Source of the DNA: Gemmatimonadota bacterium
Lineage (GTDB): Bacteria; Gemmatimonadota; Gemmatimonadetes; Gemmatimonadales; GWC2-71-9
NCBI GenBank assembly: GCA_040388535.1
Contig: JAZKBR010000002.1
Location: 1 to 64,000, forward strand
DNA length: 64,000 nt
Direction: 5' to 3'
The stretch's first letter is position 1, and each line of letters begins with the position of its first letter. A program made the translations under genes and the position numbers. The notes beneath the pieces are model-generated. The model was not told the DNA's origin and did no database searches. It saw only the letters and a program-made list of their open reading frames with translations. This document shows, in pieces, positions 43,890 to 52,108 of this stretch.

Positions 43890-45197
43890 ATGACGCTGCG
43901 ACCGATCCTGCTGATCTGGAGCCTTACCTTCGTCCTCCCCCGCAGCGTCGCCGCGCAGGACGCGATGTTCCGCGGTGGCCCGACCCACGAGGGGGTCTAC
44001 GCCTCACCGTCTCCCACGCTCGCCACACTGGCGTGGAAGTTGAAAGTCGGCGGACGTGTCATCTCGTCACCGGTCGTGAGCGGCGATCGGCTGTTTGTCG
44101 GAAGCACCAACGGTCGCCTCATCGCCATCGATCGAAAGGCCGGGACGCGGCTCTGGCAGTTTGCCTCCGAGGGGCCGATCGCCTCCTCACCAGCGGTGCA
44201 CGGCGATCTGGTCTACATCAGCAGCACCGACGGCAAGATCTACGCAGTCGAGGCCGCCACCGGCAAGCAGCGGTGGGCGTTCGCCACCAAGGGAGAGCGC
44301 CGCTTCACGGCCCCCGGCATCCATGGCGCCATTCCGAGCACCGAGCGGATGCCCGACCCGTTCGATGTCTTTCTCTCCTCGCCCACGATCGTCGGCAACA
44401 CCCTGTACATCGGGAGCGGCGATCAGCACGTCTATGCCCTGAACACCGAGACAGGAGCACTGCGCTGGCAGTTCGCTGCGCGGGACGTGATCCATGCATC
44501 GCCGGCAGTGGCCAACGGCCTGGTCTATATCGGAAGCTGGGACCGGAATCTCTACGCCCTCGATGCCGCAACCGGCCGCGAGCGCTGGCACTACACCACG
44601 GGCAATGACACCACCGAGTACAACCAGATCGGCATCGCGAGTTCGGCTGCCGTGGCCGGTGGCCTCGTCTTCGTCGGAGCGCGCGATGGCCATTTTCATG
44701 TGGTCGATGCCCGCACCGGGGCACTGAAGTGGAAGCACGACAACCACGGCGGCTGGACCATCGGTTCCCCCGCCGTCCGGGATGGCGTGGTCTATTTCGC
44801 CACGTCGGACGGCCGCCGCTTCAAGGCTCTCGACGCAGCCACTGGCGCGGTACGCTTTGATCTCGAGAATATGGCGATCTCGTTCTCCTCCCCTGCCCTC
44901 GCCGGGGACGTGGTCTACTACGGCACCTCCGATGGCTGGCTCCACTCCGTCGACATCCATACCGGGAAGTTCCTCGCCCATTTCCAGACGGACGGCTCCA
45001 GGGAAAACCTCGCCAAGTGGACCGACTCCAACGGCGTCTTCAATTCCGGCCGGATGTACCCCGACCGAACCCTCGATGGGCTCATGGTCGGTATGCGGAC
45101 GATGTTCACGGTGGGGTCGATACTCTCCTCACCCACGATCGCCGATGGCGTGCTCTATGTAGGGAGTACCGATGGGAACGTGTACGCGCTGCGCTGA
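43890..45197 (+). CDS. Secreted PQQ-binding-like (BamB-type) beta-propeller
   Basis: A 435-residue protein with a signal peptide and PQQ-like repeats, each with a pattern such as VYIGSWDRNLYALDAATGRERW and VYISSTDGKIYAVEAATGKQRW. About seven blades. It lacks dehydrogenase catalytic residues, so it is likely a scaffold or binding propeller, similar to BamB. ATG 43890 precedes the signal. It converges on the aminotransferase (6-base gap). Confidence 0.83.
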   Translation: MTLRPILLIWSLTFVLPRSVAAQDAMFRGGPTHEGVYASPSPTLATLAWKLKVGGRVISSPVVSGDRLFVGSTNGRLIAIDRKAGTRLWQFASEGPIASSPAVHGDLVYISSTDGKIYAVEAATGKQRWAFATKGERRFTAPGIHGAIPSTERMPDPFDVFLSSPTIVGNTLYIGSGDQHVYALNTETGALRWQFAARDVIHASPAVANGLVYIGSWDRNLYALDAATGRERWHYTTGNDTTEYNQIGIASSAAVAGGLVFVGARDGHFHVVDARTGALKWKHDNHGGWTIGSPAVRDGVVYFATSDGRRFKALDAATGAVRFDLENMAISFSSPALAGDVVYYGTSDGWLHSVDIHTGKFLAHFQTDGSRENLAKWTDSNGVFNSGRMYPDRTLDGLMVGMRTMFTVGSILSSPTIADGVLYVGSTDGNVYALR

Positions 45198-45203
45198 GGC
45201 GAA

Positions 45204-46406
45204 TCAGGCCAGCTCGTGTTTCAGCGCCGCCACGAGCGCATCGACGTCACGTCCGGAATTGAAGAGATGCGTCGACACCCGATTGCCATTGAGCCACGTC
45301 TTCGGAACGACCTTGAGTTCGATCCGGTACTTCGTGCGGATCAACTTCTGGAACGTCGCACTATCGATGGCGTCGGGAAGGGTGTACGTCAGGAGCGGTG
45401 ACGCCAGCGGGCCGGGTGGCGGACTCACGACGCGCAGCTTGGGCACATCCTGCAAGGCGTGATAGAGTCGGTCGCGGAGCGCGAGGTTGTGGCGCTCGAT
45501 CTCGCGAATCCCGATCGCGCTGATGTACTCCAGGGCCGCACCGAGGCCGAGGATGCTCGGAATGCTGCTGACCCCGGAGGAATTGGAGTAGGCGCTGCGA
45601 CCGCCCTGCAGCGCAATCGGGTCAACACGATTCGCCACGTCCTCGCTCAGATAGAGCAAGCCCGTCCCCTTGGGGCCGAGCAGCCATTTGTGCCCACTGG
45701 TGGCGTAGACGTGGCAGCCGAGCGCCTTCACATCCACCGCAATGCCGCCCACTGCCTGCGCACCATCAACAACAGCGATGCAGCCGCGTGAGCGCGCCAG
45801 TGCCGAGAGTTCCGCGACCGGCATCCGCAATCCCGTGGAACTGAGCACGTGGGAGAACGAGAAGGCGCGCGTGCGTGGCGTGACCGCCTGCGCGAAGCGG
45901 TCAACAATGGCCCGTGCGTCGTTTTCTCCCGGAGGGATCGCCACCACGTCGAGCTCGACGCCAGAGCGCCGCACCACGTAGTCCCAGCAAGCGCGCCCAC
46001 CGGGATGCTCCTGATCGGTGGTCAGGATCCGGTCGCCCGCCACGAGCTGCATCCCCTGCGCCGTCCAGTTCATTCCTTCGGTTGTGCAGTTGGTCAGCAC
46101 GAGTTCTCCGGTCGCACATCCGATGAACGTCGCAGCTTGCGCGCGAACCTCATCCATCGCCCTTTCCAGTCGACCATAGCCGTTCGCCACGGGATCGCGT
46201 TCGAGCTCCCGCCACGCCGCGATGGTGCGCTCCATCACTGGGCGTGGCGTTGGGCCTAACGATCCCGTTTGGAGAAAGATGAGGCCGGGAAGGAAGGCGA
46301 AGTCGCCCCGGGTGCTGGCCGCATCGCGATGAGGCGGAATCAAAGGTGCCGCGGAGAGTGCGCCGAGCGCGGCGAGAAAGTCCCGGCGTGAGGGGTCGTC
46401 GGCCAT
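45204..46406 (-). CDS. Tat-exported class V aminotransferase
   Basis: A 400-residue fold-type I PLP enzyme with a Tat signal (SRRDFLAALGALSAAP). PLP residues: Asp214 (VVDGAQAVGG) and Lys240 (SGHKWLLGPKG). It resembles isopenicillin-N epimerase/cysteine desulfurase-like enzymes; the reaction cannot be told. It begins three bases after the membrane protein gene of the CHAT cassette, so it is likely co-transcribed. Confidence 0.85.
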   Translation of the reverse strand: MADDPSRRDFLAALGALSAAPLIPPHRDAASTRGDFAFLPGLIFLQTGSLGPTPRPVMERTIAAWRELERDPVANGYGRLERAMDEVRAQAATFIGCATGELVLTNCTTEGMNWTAQGMQLVAGDRILTTDQEHPGGRACWDYVVRRSGVELDVVAIPPGENDARAIVDRFAQAVTPRTRAFSFSHVLSSTGLRMPVAELSALARSRGCIAVVDGAQAVGGIAVDVKALGCHVYATSGHKWLLGPKGTGLLYLSEDVANRVDPIALQGGRSAYSNSSGVSSIPSILGLGAALEYISAIGIREIERHNLALRDRLYHALQDVPKLRVVSPPPGPLASPLLTYTLPDAIDSATFQKLIRTKYRIELKVVPKTWLNGNRVSTHLFNSGRDVDALVAALKHELA

Positions 46407-46409
46407 GGA

Positions 46410-46949
46410 TTACTGGCCACCTTTCGGCGCGTCGATGATCGTCGCCTGACAGAGGTCCTGGAGATATATCCGGGTAGAGTCGTTCGCCAGCTGCACCGTC
46501 ACGATGGTCGAATCAGGACAATGTGCCGGTGGCGCCCTCACGAAGACCGCGAAGCCTGCTCGGGGATCCCGGGAGGTCTGCACCGAGTCCTTCCAGCGGC
46601 GGAAATCATATTGCACCTGACGGATCGACATCGCGGCACGCTGGCTGGCATCGACCCAGAGAAAGTAGTCGTATAACTCCGACGTGATGTTGGCGACCCG
46701 GCGCCGCGCCGTCCGCACGCCGCCATCCGGCGCGTCAACCAGGGTGTGGACCATTCGGCTGAGACTCGCCTTCTGCTGCGCGAGCGCGCTGAGGGTATCG
46801 CGCTGCTCCGCGAGTCGAGCTTCAATCTGCCCGATCCGATAGCTGCTCCAGCCGATCGCACTGGCCAGCATGGCAAGCAGGGCGACCGTTCCGATCAGGG
46901 CCCGCCGTGATGCAGATCGTGCGTCATGCAGGAACCCGTCGTGGGTCAC
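46410..46949 (-). CDS. Membrane coiled-coil protein, CHAT cassette (2)
   Basis: A 179-residue protein from GTG 46949: short cytosolic part, one membrane helix (about 15-35), a coiled coil (QIEARLAEQRDTLSALAQQKASLSRMV), then a soluble domain of about 110 residues with two cysteines. GTGA overlap with the upstream gene. It has the same plan as its neighbour but no obvious sequence match. No family recognised. Confidence 0.68.
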   Translation of the reverse strand: MTHDGFLHDARSASRRALIGTVALLAMLASAIGWSSYRIGQIEARLAEQRDTLSALAQQKASLSRMVHTLVDAPDGGVRTARRRVANITSELYDYFLWVDASQRAAMSIRQVQYDFRRWKDSVQTSRDPRAGFAVFVRAPPAHCPDSTIVTVQLANDSTRIYLQDLCQATIIDAPKGGQ

Positions 46950-47497
46950 GATCCCCCCTTCCAACCCGCATCCCGGACGATCTCCTCCATCGGGAAATCG
47001 AACGAGAATTTCGTCCCGGCCTTCATCTCAACGGTGACCGGAATCGTGACCCATGGCCACCAGCCGAGCCATCCCACGAGGAAGCCATTCGAGGCCTCAC
47101 TGGCGACTCGCACTGGTGTGGTCGTCTGGCCGGAGAAGTAGTACGACACCCGACGGATCTCTGGCCGCCGCGAGAAGGGAAATTCGAGCCAGAGGAGAAA
47201 GCCGTACCCGGGGCATTGCCCGTGGCTGTCACGTCCGAAGCCGTCGTAGGCGGGCGTGCACGCCACCTTCTGCGCCGGGACCGCAACCGCCCTGGGCGTC
47301 AGCAGCGACTCCAGTGGCCCGGTACGAATGTGATCGATCTCCCGCTGCAAGGAGTCTCCCTGGGCGCTCAGCGCGCGGAGCGAATCTGCCTTCAACGCAT
47401 AGGAGGCATCGAGGCGACGCACTTCTGCAGCGCCGTATGCAACGGCGGCCACCATGCCGATCAGTCCGACGGCGGAGAGTACACCGCTCGTGCTCAC
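46946..47497 (-). CDS. Membrane coiled-coil protein, CHAT cassette (1)
   Basis: A 183-residue protein from GTG 47497: membrane helix at about 5-23, a coiled coil (EVRRLDASYALKADSLRALSAQGDSLQREIDHI), and an exported aromatic-rich domain with two cysteines (KVACTPAYDGFGRDSHGQCPG). GTGA overlap with the CHAT gene. No family recognised. It may be the target or sensor of the CHAT protease (inference). Confidence 0.68.
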   Translation of the reverse strand: MSTSGVLSAVGLIGMVAAVAYGAAEVRRLDASYALKADSLRALSAQGDSLQREIDHIRTGPLESLLTPRAVAVPAQKVACTPAYDGFGRDSHGQCPGYGFLLWLEFPFSRRPEIRRVSYYFSGQTTTPVRVASEASNGFLVGWLGWWPWVTIPVTVEMKAGTKFSFDFPMEEIVRDAGWKGGS

Positions 47498-48954
47498 GAG
47501 GCCGACATCTCGCGCACCATCGCCACTGTTCGTTCGTTGATCTTGAGGAGGCGACTCACCAGAAAGAGGACCGCACTCCCCGAGGCACCGGTGACCGGGA
47601 TAATCCCGGCCTGCGGCGCCGAGTGCGCACTGCCCGATGGCACAAGGCTCCAGGCCGCAACCAGGAAGACCAGCGCAGACACGATGATCAACGCGAGCAT
47701 CGTGTATCGCTCCGGCGCGAAGGTCGCATTCAGTGCCTGCATCGCCTGTACTCGCGCTGCGAGCGCGTGCTGCCGGGCCCCGGTGCCTCCGGCGGTATTG
47801 CCTCCCTCTGCTTCCTCCCCACCAGCGGCTGCCGCCGTCTCGAAGAGTGCCCCGTCTTTCGATCGCATGAAGAGCACCGGCGTCGCCCACTCCCACGACT
47901 TCCGGTCGGCCATCCGAATTGCCTTCCGGGCCTCGGCGACCGCCGCGTCAACGGGAAAGCCCTCGACCAGGCGGGGATAGAAGGTGCTCGCAAATTCGAT
48001 CGCGGCATTGTCGGAAATCGGGAACTGCATCGCGACCACAGCCGGTACACCTGCCATCACCAGCGCACTGGCAACGCCAGCGAACGGATCGAGTCCCGGA
48101 CCGCTGCCGACCCTGGCCGTGTTACAGGCGTTCAGGAACACGAGCCGCATCGACGCCACGTCGCGAAGCAGCATCCCGAGAGTCGCTCCATCGATCGGAC
48201 TCGGCTGACCCGCGTCGTCCTCCAGCAGCAGGACGCCCGTTCCGCGGTCGGGATCGAAATCGCCGTGTCCCATGAAGTGCAACACGTGGTAGTGGCGGGC
48301 GGCGAGGCGGTCGGTGAGCTGACGACTCGTCACCCGGTCGAGGAAATCCACCGCGACATCGGCACGCTTGCCCCAGGTTGTCTCGATTGCCTTCCGTTCG
48401 TGCGCGAGATCGAGTGGCGGAGCGCCGGCGGGGCTCGAGACCGCCACCAGAATGCGGAGCGGTGGCGAGAAAGGCAGGAGCGCGAATGGCCGCTGCACGT
48501 CGAGATAGCGAACCAGTGGTGTCCCGCGCGAGAGCGAGAGGAAGTCGCGCGTCTCGGCCCGATACATCAACTCCCACGGAAGCGAGGCGAGCCCGGCGAG
48601 GTCGGGATCGTTCGGATCAATATGCAACTTGATCCGCAACCCGATCTCACGACCCTGAATGTGACCGAGGCTGGTGTTGAAGAGATCCCGACACGGGCCG
48701 GAGAAGAGCGCCTGGAACAGCATGTCGCCGAGTGTCGGCGGATGGTGGTGGGCGGCACCCTGCTCGGCGCGGATGATGATTTCTCGCGTGCCGCGTACCG
48801 CATGTCCAACCCCACCCAGCAAGGCCCCCACGTCGGCCGGCGCGAACGGCAGCCGGAGCTCTGAACTCCCTTCACCAGCCGGCGACTCGATCCCGACGAC
48901 GAAGAATTCGCCGCGTCGGGATTCGATCCGGATGATGAAGTCGAGGTATTCCAC
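47494..48954 (-). CDS. Membrane-anchored CHAT-domain (caspase-like) protease
   Basis: A 486-residue protein. Residues 1-150 form an N-terminal domain (VRGTREIIIRAEQ, LPWELMYRAE). The CHAT domain covers about 160-365, with catalytic His230 (HFMGHGDFD) and Cys277 (LNACNTARV). An Ala/Gly-rich linker is followed by two membrane helices (about 419-438 and 449-468). CHAT proteins are caspase-like cysteine peptidases, several of which act in immunity or cell death. It is coupled to two membrane genes. Confidence 0.87.
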   Translation of the reverse strand: MEYLDFIIRIESRRGEFFVVGIESPAGEGSSELRLPFAPADVGALLGGVGHAVRGTREIIIRAEQGAAHHHPPTLGDMLFQALFSGPCRDLFNTSLGHIQGREIGLRIKLHIDPNDPDLAGLASLPWELMYRAETRDFLSLSRGTPLVRYLDVQRPFALLPFSPPLRILVAVSSPAGAPPLDLAHERKAIETTWGKRADVAVDFLDRVTSRQLTDRLAARHYHVLHFMGHGDFDPDRGTGVLLLEDDAGQPSPIDGATLGMLLRDVASMRLVFLNACNTARVGSGPGLDPFAGVASALVMAGVPAVVAMQFPISDNAAIEFASTFYPRLVEGFPVDAAVAEARKAIRMADRKSWEWATPVLFMRSKDGALFETAAAAGGEEAEGGNTAGGTGARQHALAARVQAMQALNATFAPERYTMLALIIVSALVFLVAAWSLVPSGSAHSAPQAGIIPVTGASGSAVLFLVSRLLKINERTVAMVREMSAS

Positions 48955-49011
48955 GCTTGCGCTACATCGCCGGGTGCAGCGCGAGTGACTCTTCGGTGAA
49001 GCCGTGTCGGA

Positions 49012-49764
49012 TCATGACGTCGGGGCCTGCGGGGAAGGTGAGCCGAGAAAGCGAACCGGAAGGATCATCTCCGTTACAGTAGCTCCATTCCGCTCGACCC
49101 GATATGCACCGCCCTCAGGACGGGAGCTCACGATCTCGACCAGCTCGGTCCCCTTGAAGTGGTACGCCACCCCGTCATCGGCAGCGAAACCGCCCTGCAT
49201 CCCGCCCGCGACGGCGTTCTGGTAGACCGGTCGACGCTCGGCCTCGCCGTCGTAATGGGGGCAAGCCGTCGCATCGATGAAGCCCAGACCGTCGTTGAGT
49301 GGCGCCAGCCCGCCGAATGAGTCGGTGATCCCGCCGTTGAACCAGCAGAGCATCCCGGCGCTGGCACCGGCGAGCACGGCGCCATTCTCCCAGGCCCGAC
49401 GAAGTGCGGCGTCGATGCCGTGACAGCGCCAGAGCACCAGCATGTTCGCGGTGTCGCCGCCCCCCACGTAGATCACATCCTGGTCGGCAATGAAATCGGC
49501 CAGCTGCGACGTCAGTTCCGGCTGCCGCGGCAACGTTGGCGAGGCCCAGAGCGTCAGGTCGGTGGGAGTGCATCGCCCGGAGAAGGCGCGGTAGAACTTG
49601 ATGATGTAGGTCGCCGAATCGGCGCTCGCCGTCGGGAGAAAACAGACTCGGGCCGGTTGCCGTCGCGACAGCCCGAGTACAAAGTCGTCAAGCAGCGGGT
49701 TGTCCGGCTCCATCGCGAATCCACCACCGCCCATCGCGACAATGTGACCCTTGATTGATTCCAA
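49012..49764 (-). CDS. Peptidase E-like (S51) protein
   Basis: A 250-residue protein of the class I glutamine amidotransferase-like fold. The nucleophile is Ser135 in AGASAGML, with His170 in CPHYDGE; the N-terminus IVAMGGGGFAMEP and VIYVGGGDTANML are family hallmarks. Peptidase E cleaves Asp-X dipeptides in the cytosol. It lies 57 bases above the CHAT gene and 33 bases below the HExxH gene. Confidence 0.88.
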   Translation of the reverse strand: MESIKGHIVAMGGGGFAMEPDNPLLDDFVLGLSRRQPARVCFLPTASADSATYIIKFYRAFSGRCTPTDLTLWASPTLPRQPELTSQLADFIADQDVIYVGGGDTANMLVLWRCHGIDAALRRAWENGAVLAGASAGMLCWFNGGITDSFGGLAPLNDGLGFIDATACPHYDGEAERRPVYQNAVAGGMQGGFAADDGVAYHFKGTELVEIVSSRPEGGAYRVERNGATVTEMILPVRFLGSPSPQAPTS

Positions 49765-49797
49765 GCGCAGCCTCCGGCAGGGAAGTCGGGGAATCCT

Positions 49798-50922
49798 TCA
49801 AGGTATCACAGGCTTCGCCACTCTCGCCCGCCATTCGGCACGGATCCGCTCCCATGGCTCCCCGAGTTCACGGATCAATACGGCCCTGACCTCGGCCTGG
49901 CCGGGGCCGGCCTGGAGGAAACGCCTGAGCGCGGCCACTCCGCCGCGCCGATAGAGCAGCCCGCAGAGCACGGCCCCGGCGGTGTAGCTCTCGGTCTGGG
50001 GCATCGCCCCTGGGGTAATCGCGGAATCCAGTGAGGCACGCGGATGCTCAGTCAGGTAGCGATCGAGCGCCCTGACTGCACCACTGAGCGTCATCCCTGA
50101 GGTTCCACCCAGCCAAGTCGCGATCCCTTCGGATGCGATGATAGTGATCGAGCGCCCTTCGAGCAGCGGGCGCAACACGACATGCACCAGTTCGTGGCGG
50201 TAGTTCTCACCGAGGGATGGAATGGCACTGAAGATCTGATAATTCACCGGCTTCGCGAAGGCACCACCGGGGCCGAACTTCCGGTCGTATTCGACGCCAA
50301 GGGCCGCGAGCGCGGCATCGACCGTGGGCGTCACGTAATAATCGAGATGCGTCACTGGTGGAGTCGCGAACGCTGGGGCGAGCGAATCGACGAAGGCGAC
50401 CGCGGCTTCGGCACGTGCCCGGTTGAAGGTGAGCGTGGGCTCGATGTGATAACGGATCGGACCGACAGTTTCGCGTCGCCATGCTGCCACGCGGCGGTCG
50501 AGCACGTTCTGGAGCAACCAGCGGTCGCCAACCTTCACGACGCCCCAGCTCGCCCGCATCGTGCCGAAGCGGACCTGGATCTCGTAGCTGCCCGGCGCGA
50601 GTTGTCGAACCCCGACGATCGCTGGTGCCGACCCCCCTGGCACATAGGACCCGGCGAGATCGTACATCGGCCACTTGGCTTGCTCGTCGGCAACCCAGAG
50701 CGATGAGGCAACGCCGGCGAACCGGGCGAGCTGCTGCTCTTTCGAATTGAAATACGCCCACCAGGTGCGGTACACCACGGCCCGCTCACCCGTCGAGTCG
50801 GGGCGAAATGCCGCTGGCTCAGGTCCGGTGCCCAAGTAGAGGCCCGACGAACGTTCAGTCCCCCACGCACCCGCTGCGACCAGCAGAAATGTCATGACGG
50901 TCGCGTACGTCGACGATTGCAT
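49798..50922 (-). CDS. Secreted gluzincin-like metallopeptidase homologue
   Basis: A 374-residue protein with a signal peptide. The zinc motif HELVH is at 243-247 and the third ligand is likely Glu265 in SEGIATWLGG, as in gluzincins. The N-terminal 150 residues form an unrecognised domain. Spacing between HExxH and the Glu (18 residues) is normal. It is 33 bases above the peptidase E-like gene. Confidence 0.8.
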   Translation of the reverse strand: MQSSTYATVMTFLLVAAGAWGTERSSGLYLGTGPEPAAFRPDSTGERAVVYRTWWAYFNSKEQQLARFAGVASSLWVADEQAKWPMYDLAGSYVPGGSAPAIVGVRQLAPGSYEIQVRFGTMRASWGVVKVGDRWLLQNVLDRRVAAWRRETVGPIRYHIEPTLTFNRARAEAAVAFVDSLAPAFATPPVTHLDYYVTPTVDAALAALGVEYDRKFGPGGAFAKPVNYQIFSAIPSLGENYRHELVHVVLRPLLEGRSITIIASEGIATWLGGTSGMTLSGAVRALDRYLTEHPRASLDSAITPGAMPQTESYTAGAVLCGLLYRRGGVAALRRFLQAGPGQAEVRAVLIRELGEPWERIRAEWRARVAKPVIP

Positions 50923-50963
50923 TGCCCCTCCCGAACGGCGTGCGCCCTCGCAGTATCGGAAAG

Positions 50964-51404
50964 CTACTGCGCCCGCGGCGAGGCGCCTTCGAGCAGCCAG
51001 GCGCGCTGGATGAGTCCGCGACGGACGAGATACATCCAGGTCGTCTGGTTCTGCGATGGTGGCATTCCGGTGTAATGCTCCTGATCAATCACCAGTTGGC
51101 CTTCAACCGTCCGCGGCTGCACCGTAATCCGGAAATCGGCGGACAGCGTGGCAAGAATCCTGGCGTAGTAGGTCTGGATCGAATCCCGTCCTTGCACGAG
51201 CACTCCACCACCCGGAAATCGCTCGAAGCTGGCATCGGGTGCCACCAGCGCCGCGATAGCCCGCGCATCCCGGCTGTTGGCGGCATCGACGAAGCGCTGG
51301 ACGACGGCGGCCGGCATCGTGTCGGGCACCACGACCGTTGCCTGCGCACTCGCTATGCTGGTGACGGTGAGGAACAGGGTGCCGATGATCAGGACTCGCC
51401 GCAC
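50964..51404 (-). CDS. Secreted SnoaL/NTF2-like protein
   Basis: A 146-residue protein with a signal peptide (VRRVLIIGTLFLTVTSIASA) and a SnoaL-like domain (VVQRFVDAANSRDARAIAALVAPDASFERFPGG). GTG 51404 is chosen because GGAGGG precedes it and a signal follows directly. It is a relative in fold of the lipoprotein at 11498. It lies 41 bases above the gluzincin-like gene. Confidence 0.78.
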   Translation of the reverse strand: MRRVLIIGTLFLTVTSIASAQATVVVPDTMPAAVVQRFVDAANSRDARAIAALVAPDASFERFPGGGVLVQGRDSIQTYYARILATLSADFRITVQPRTVEGQLVIDQEHYTGMPPSQNQTTWMYLVRRGLIQRAWLLEGASPRAQ

Positions 51405-51542
51405 AGAACACCCTCCCGTGTGAGTTGCGAGAGGCTCCGACCGGAGCCTCCGTTCGCGACGAGGCGAACCTCGGGAAGATGGGCGACCGATTGACGCCGT
51501 CAATCGCGCTTACAGGATCGCCACGCGGTACGCACAACTTGA

Positions 51543-52031
51543 TCACATCGGAGGTTCCGGGTCGCCCTGTGGTATCAGGCGCGGCTCAGGAGCACCTTCC
51601 GGCAACGCGCCACGTCGGGCCACCCGCTGAATGGCGATGCCCGTCACGCCACCAATGGCACTGAACACCAGCAGCGGCGTCAGCAACCTGGTCGTGTTGA
51701 TCTCGCCGAGGCCAAGGGAAATCGCCAGGAAGACGAACCCGCCGCCCACTGCCCCAAAGATCACCGAGCGCAGCACGGAGAGCCCGTCCTGGCTGTCTTT
51801 GCGGGGTGCCATCGCGATCCCGACCGAATAGACGGCACCCGCTACGAAGCCGCAGAAGGCGAAGACAATCGCAGCTGTGACAAGGGAGATCGCGCTGAGG
51901 GAACGCCCGGCTTTGAGCGCGAAGACAATCGAGATCAGCACCGATCCGATGACCCACACCAGTGCCGATATTGCCGAAAAGACGAAGACCGCCCGAAGCC
52001 GCCGGAATGAAATCATGGTGCGCTCGCTCAT
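51543..52031 (-). CDS. Four-helix membrane protein
   Basis: A 162-residue membrane protein with four helices (about 12-35, 45-70, 83-107, 113-133) and a proline-rich tail. No family recognised. It is separate from both flanking genes by more than 70 bases. Confidence 0.65.
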   Translation of the reverse strand: MSERTMISFRRLRAVFVFSAISALVWVIGSVLISIVFALKAGRSLSAISLVTAAIVFAFCGFVAGAVYSVGIAMAPRKDSQDGLSVLRSVIFGAVGGGFVFLAISLGLGEINTTRLLTPLLVFSAIGGVTGIAIQRVARRGALPEGAPEPRLIPQGDPEPPM

Positions 52032-52108
52032 CGGATCACTCCAGGGAGACGTGTCGTCCGCAGGACCCCATCCGGCGCGGCTCCCTGAAGGTTACACCGA
52101 TGGGCGGC

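Noticed and set aside
43721-44608. Long plus-strand open frame upstream of and within the PQQ-type gene
   Set aside because: Arg/His-rich translation typical of a shadow frame in GC-rich coding DNA; the true gene at 43890-45197 explains the region.
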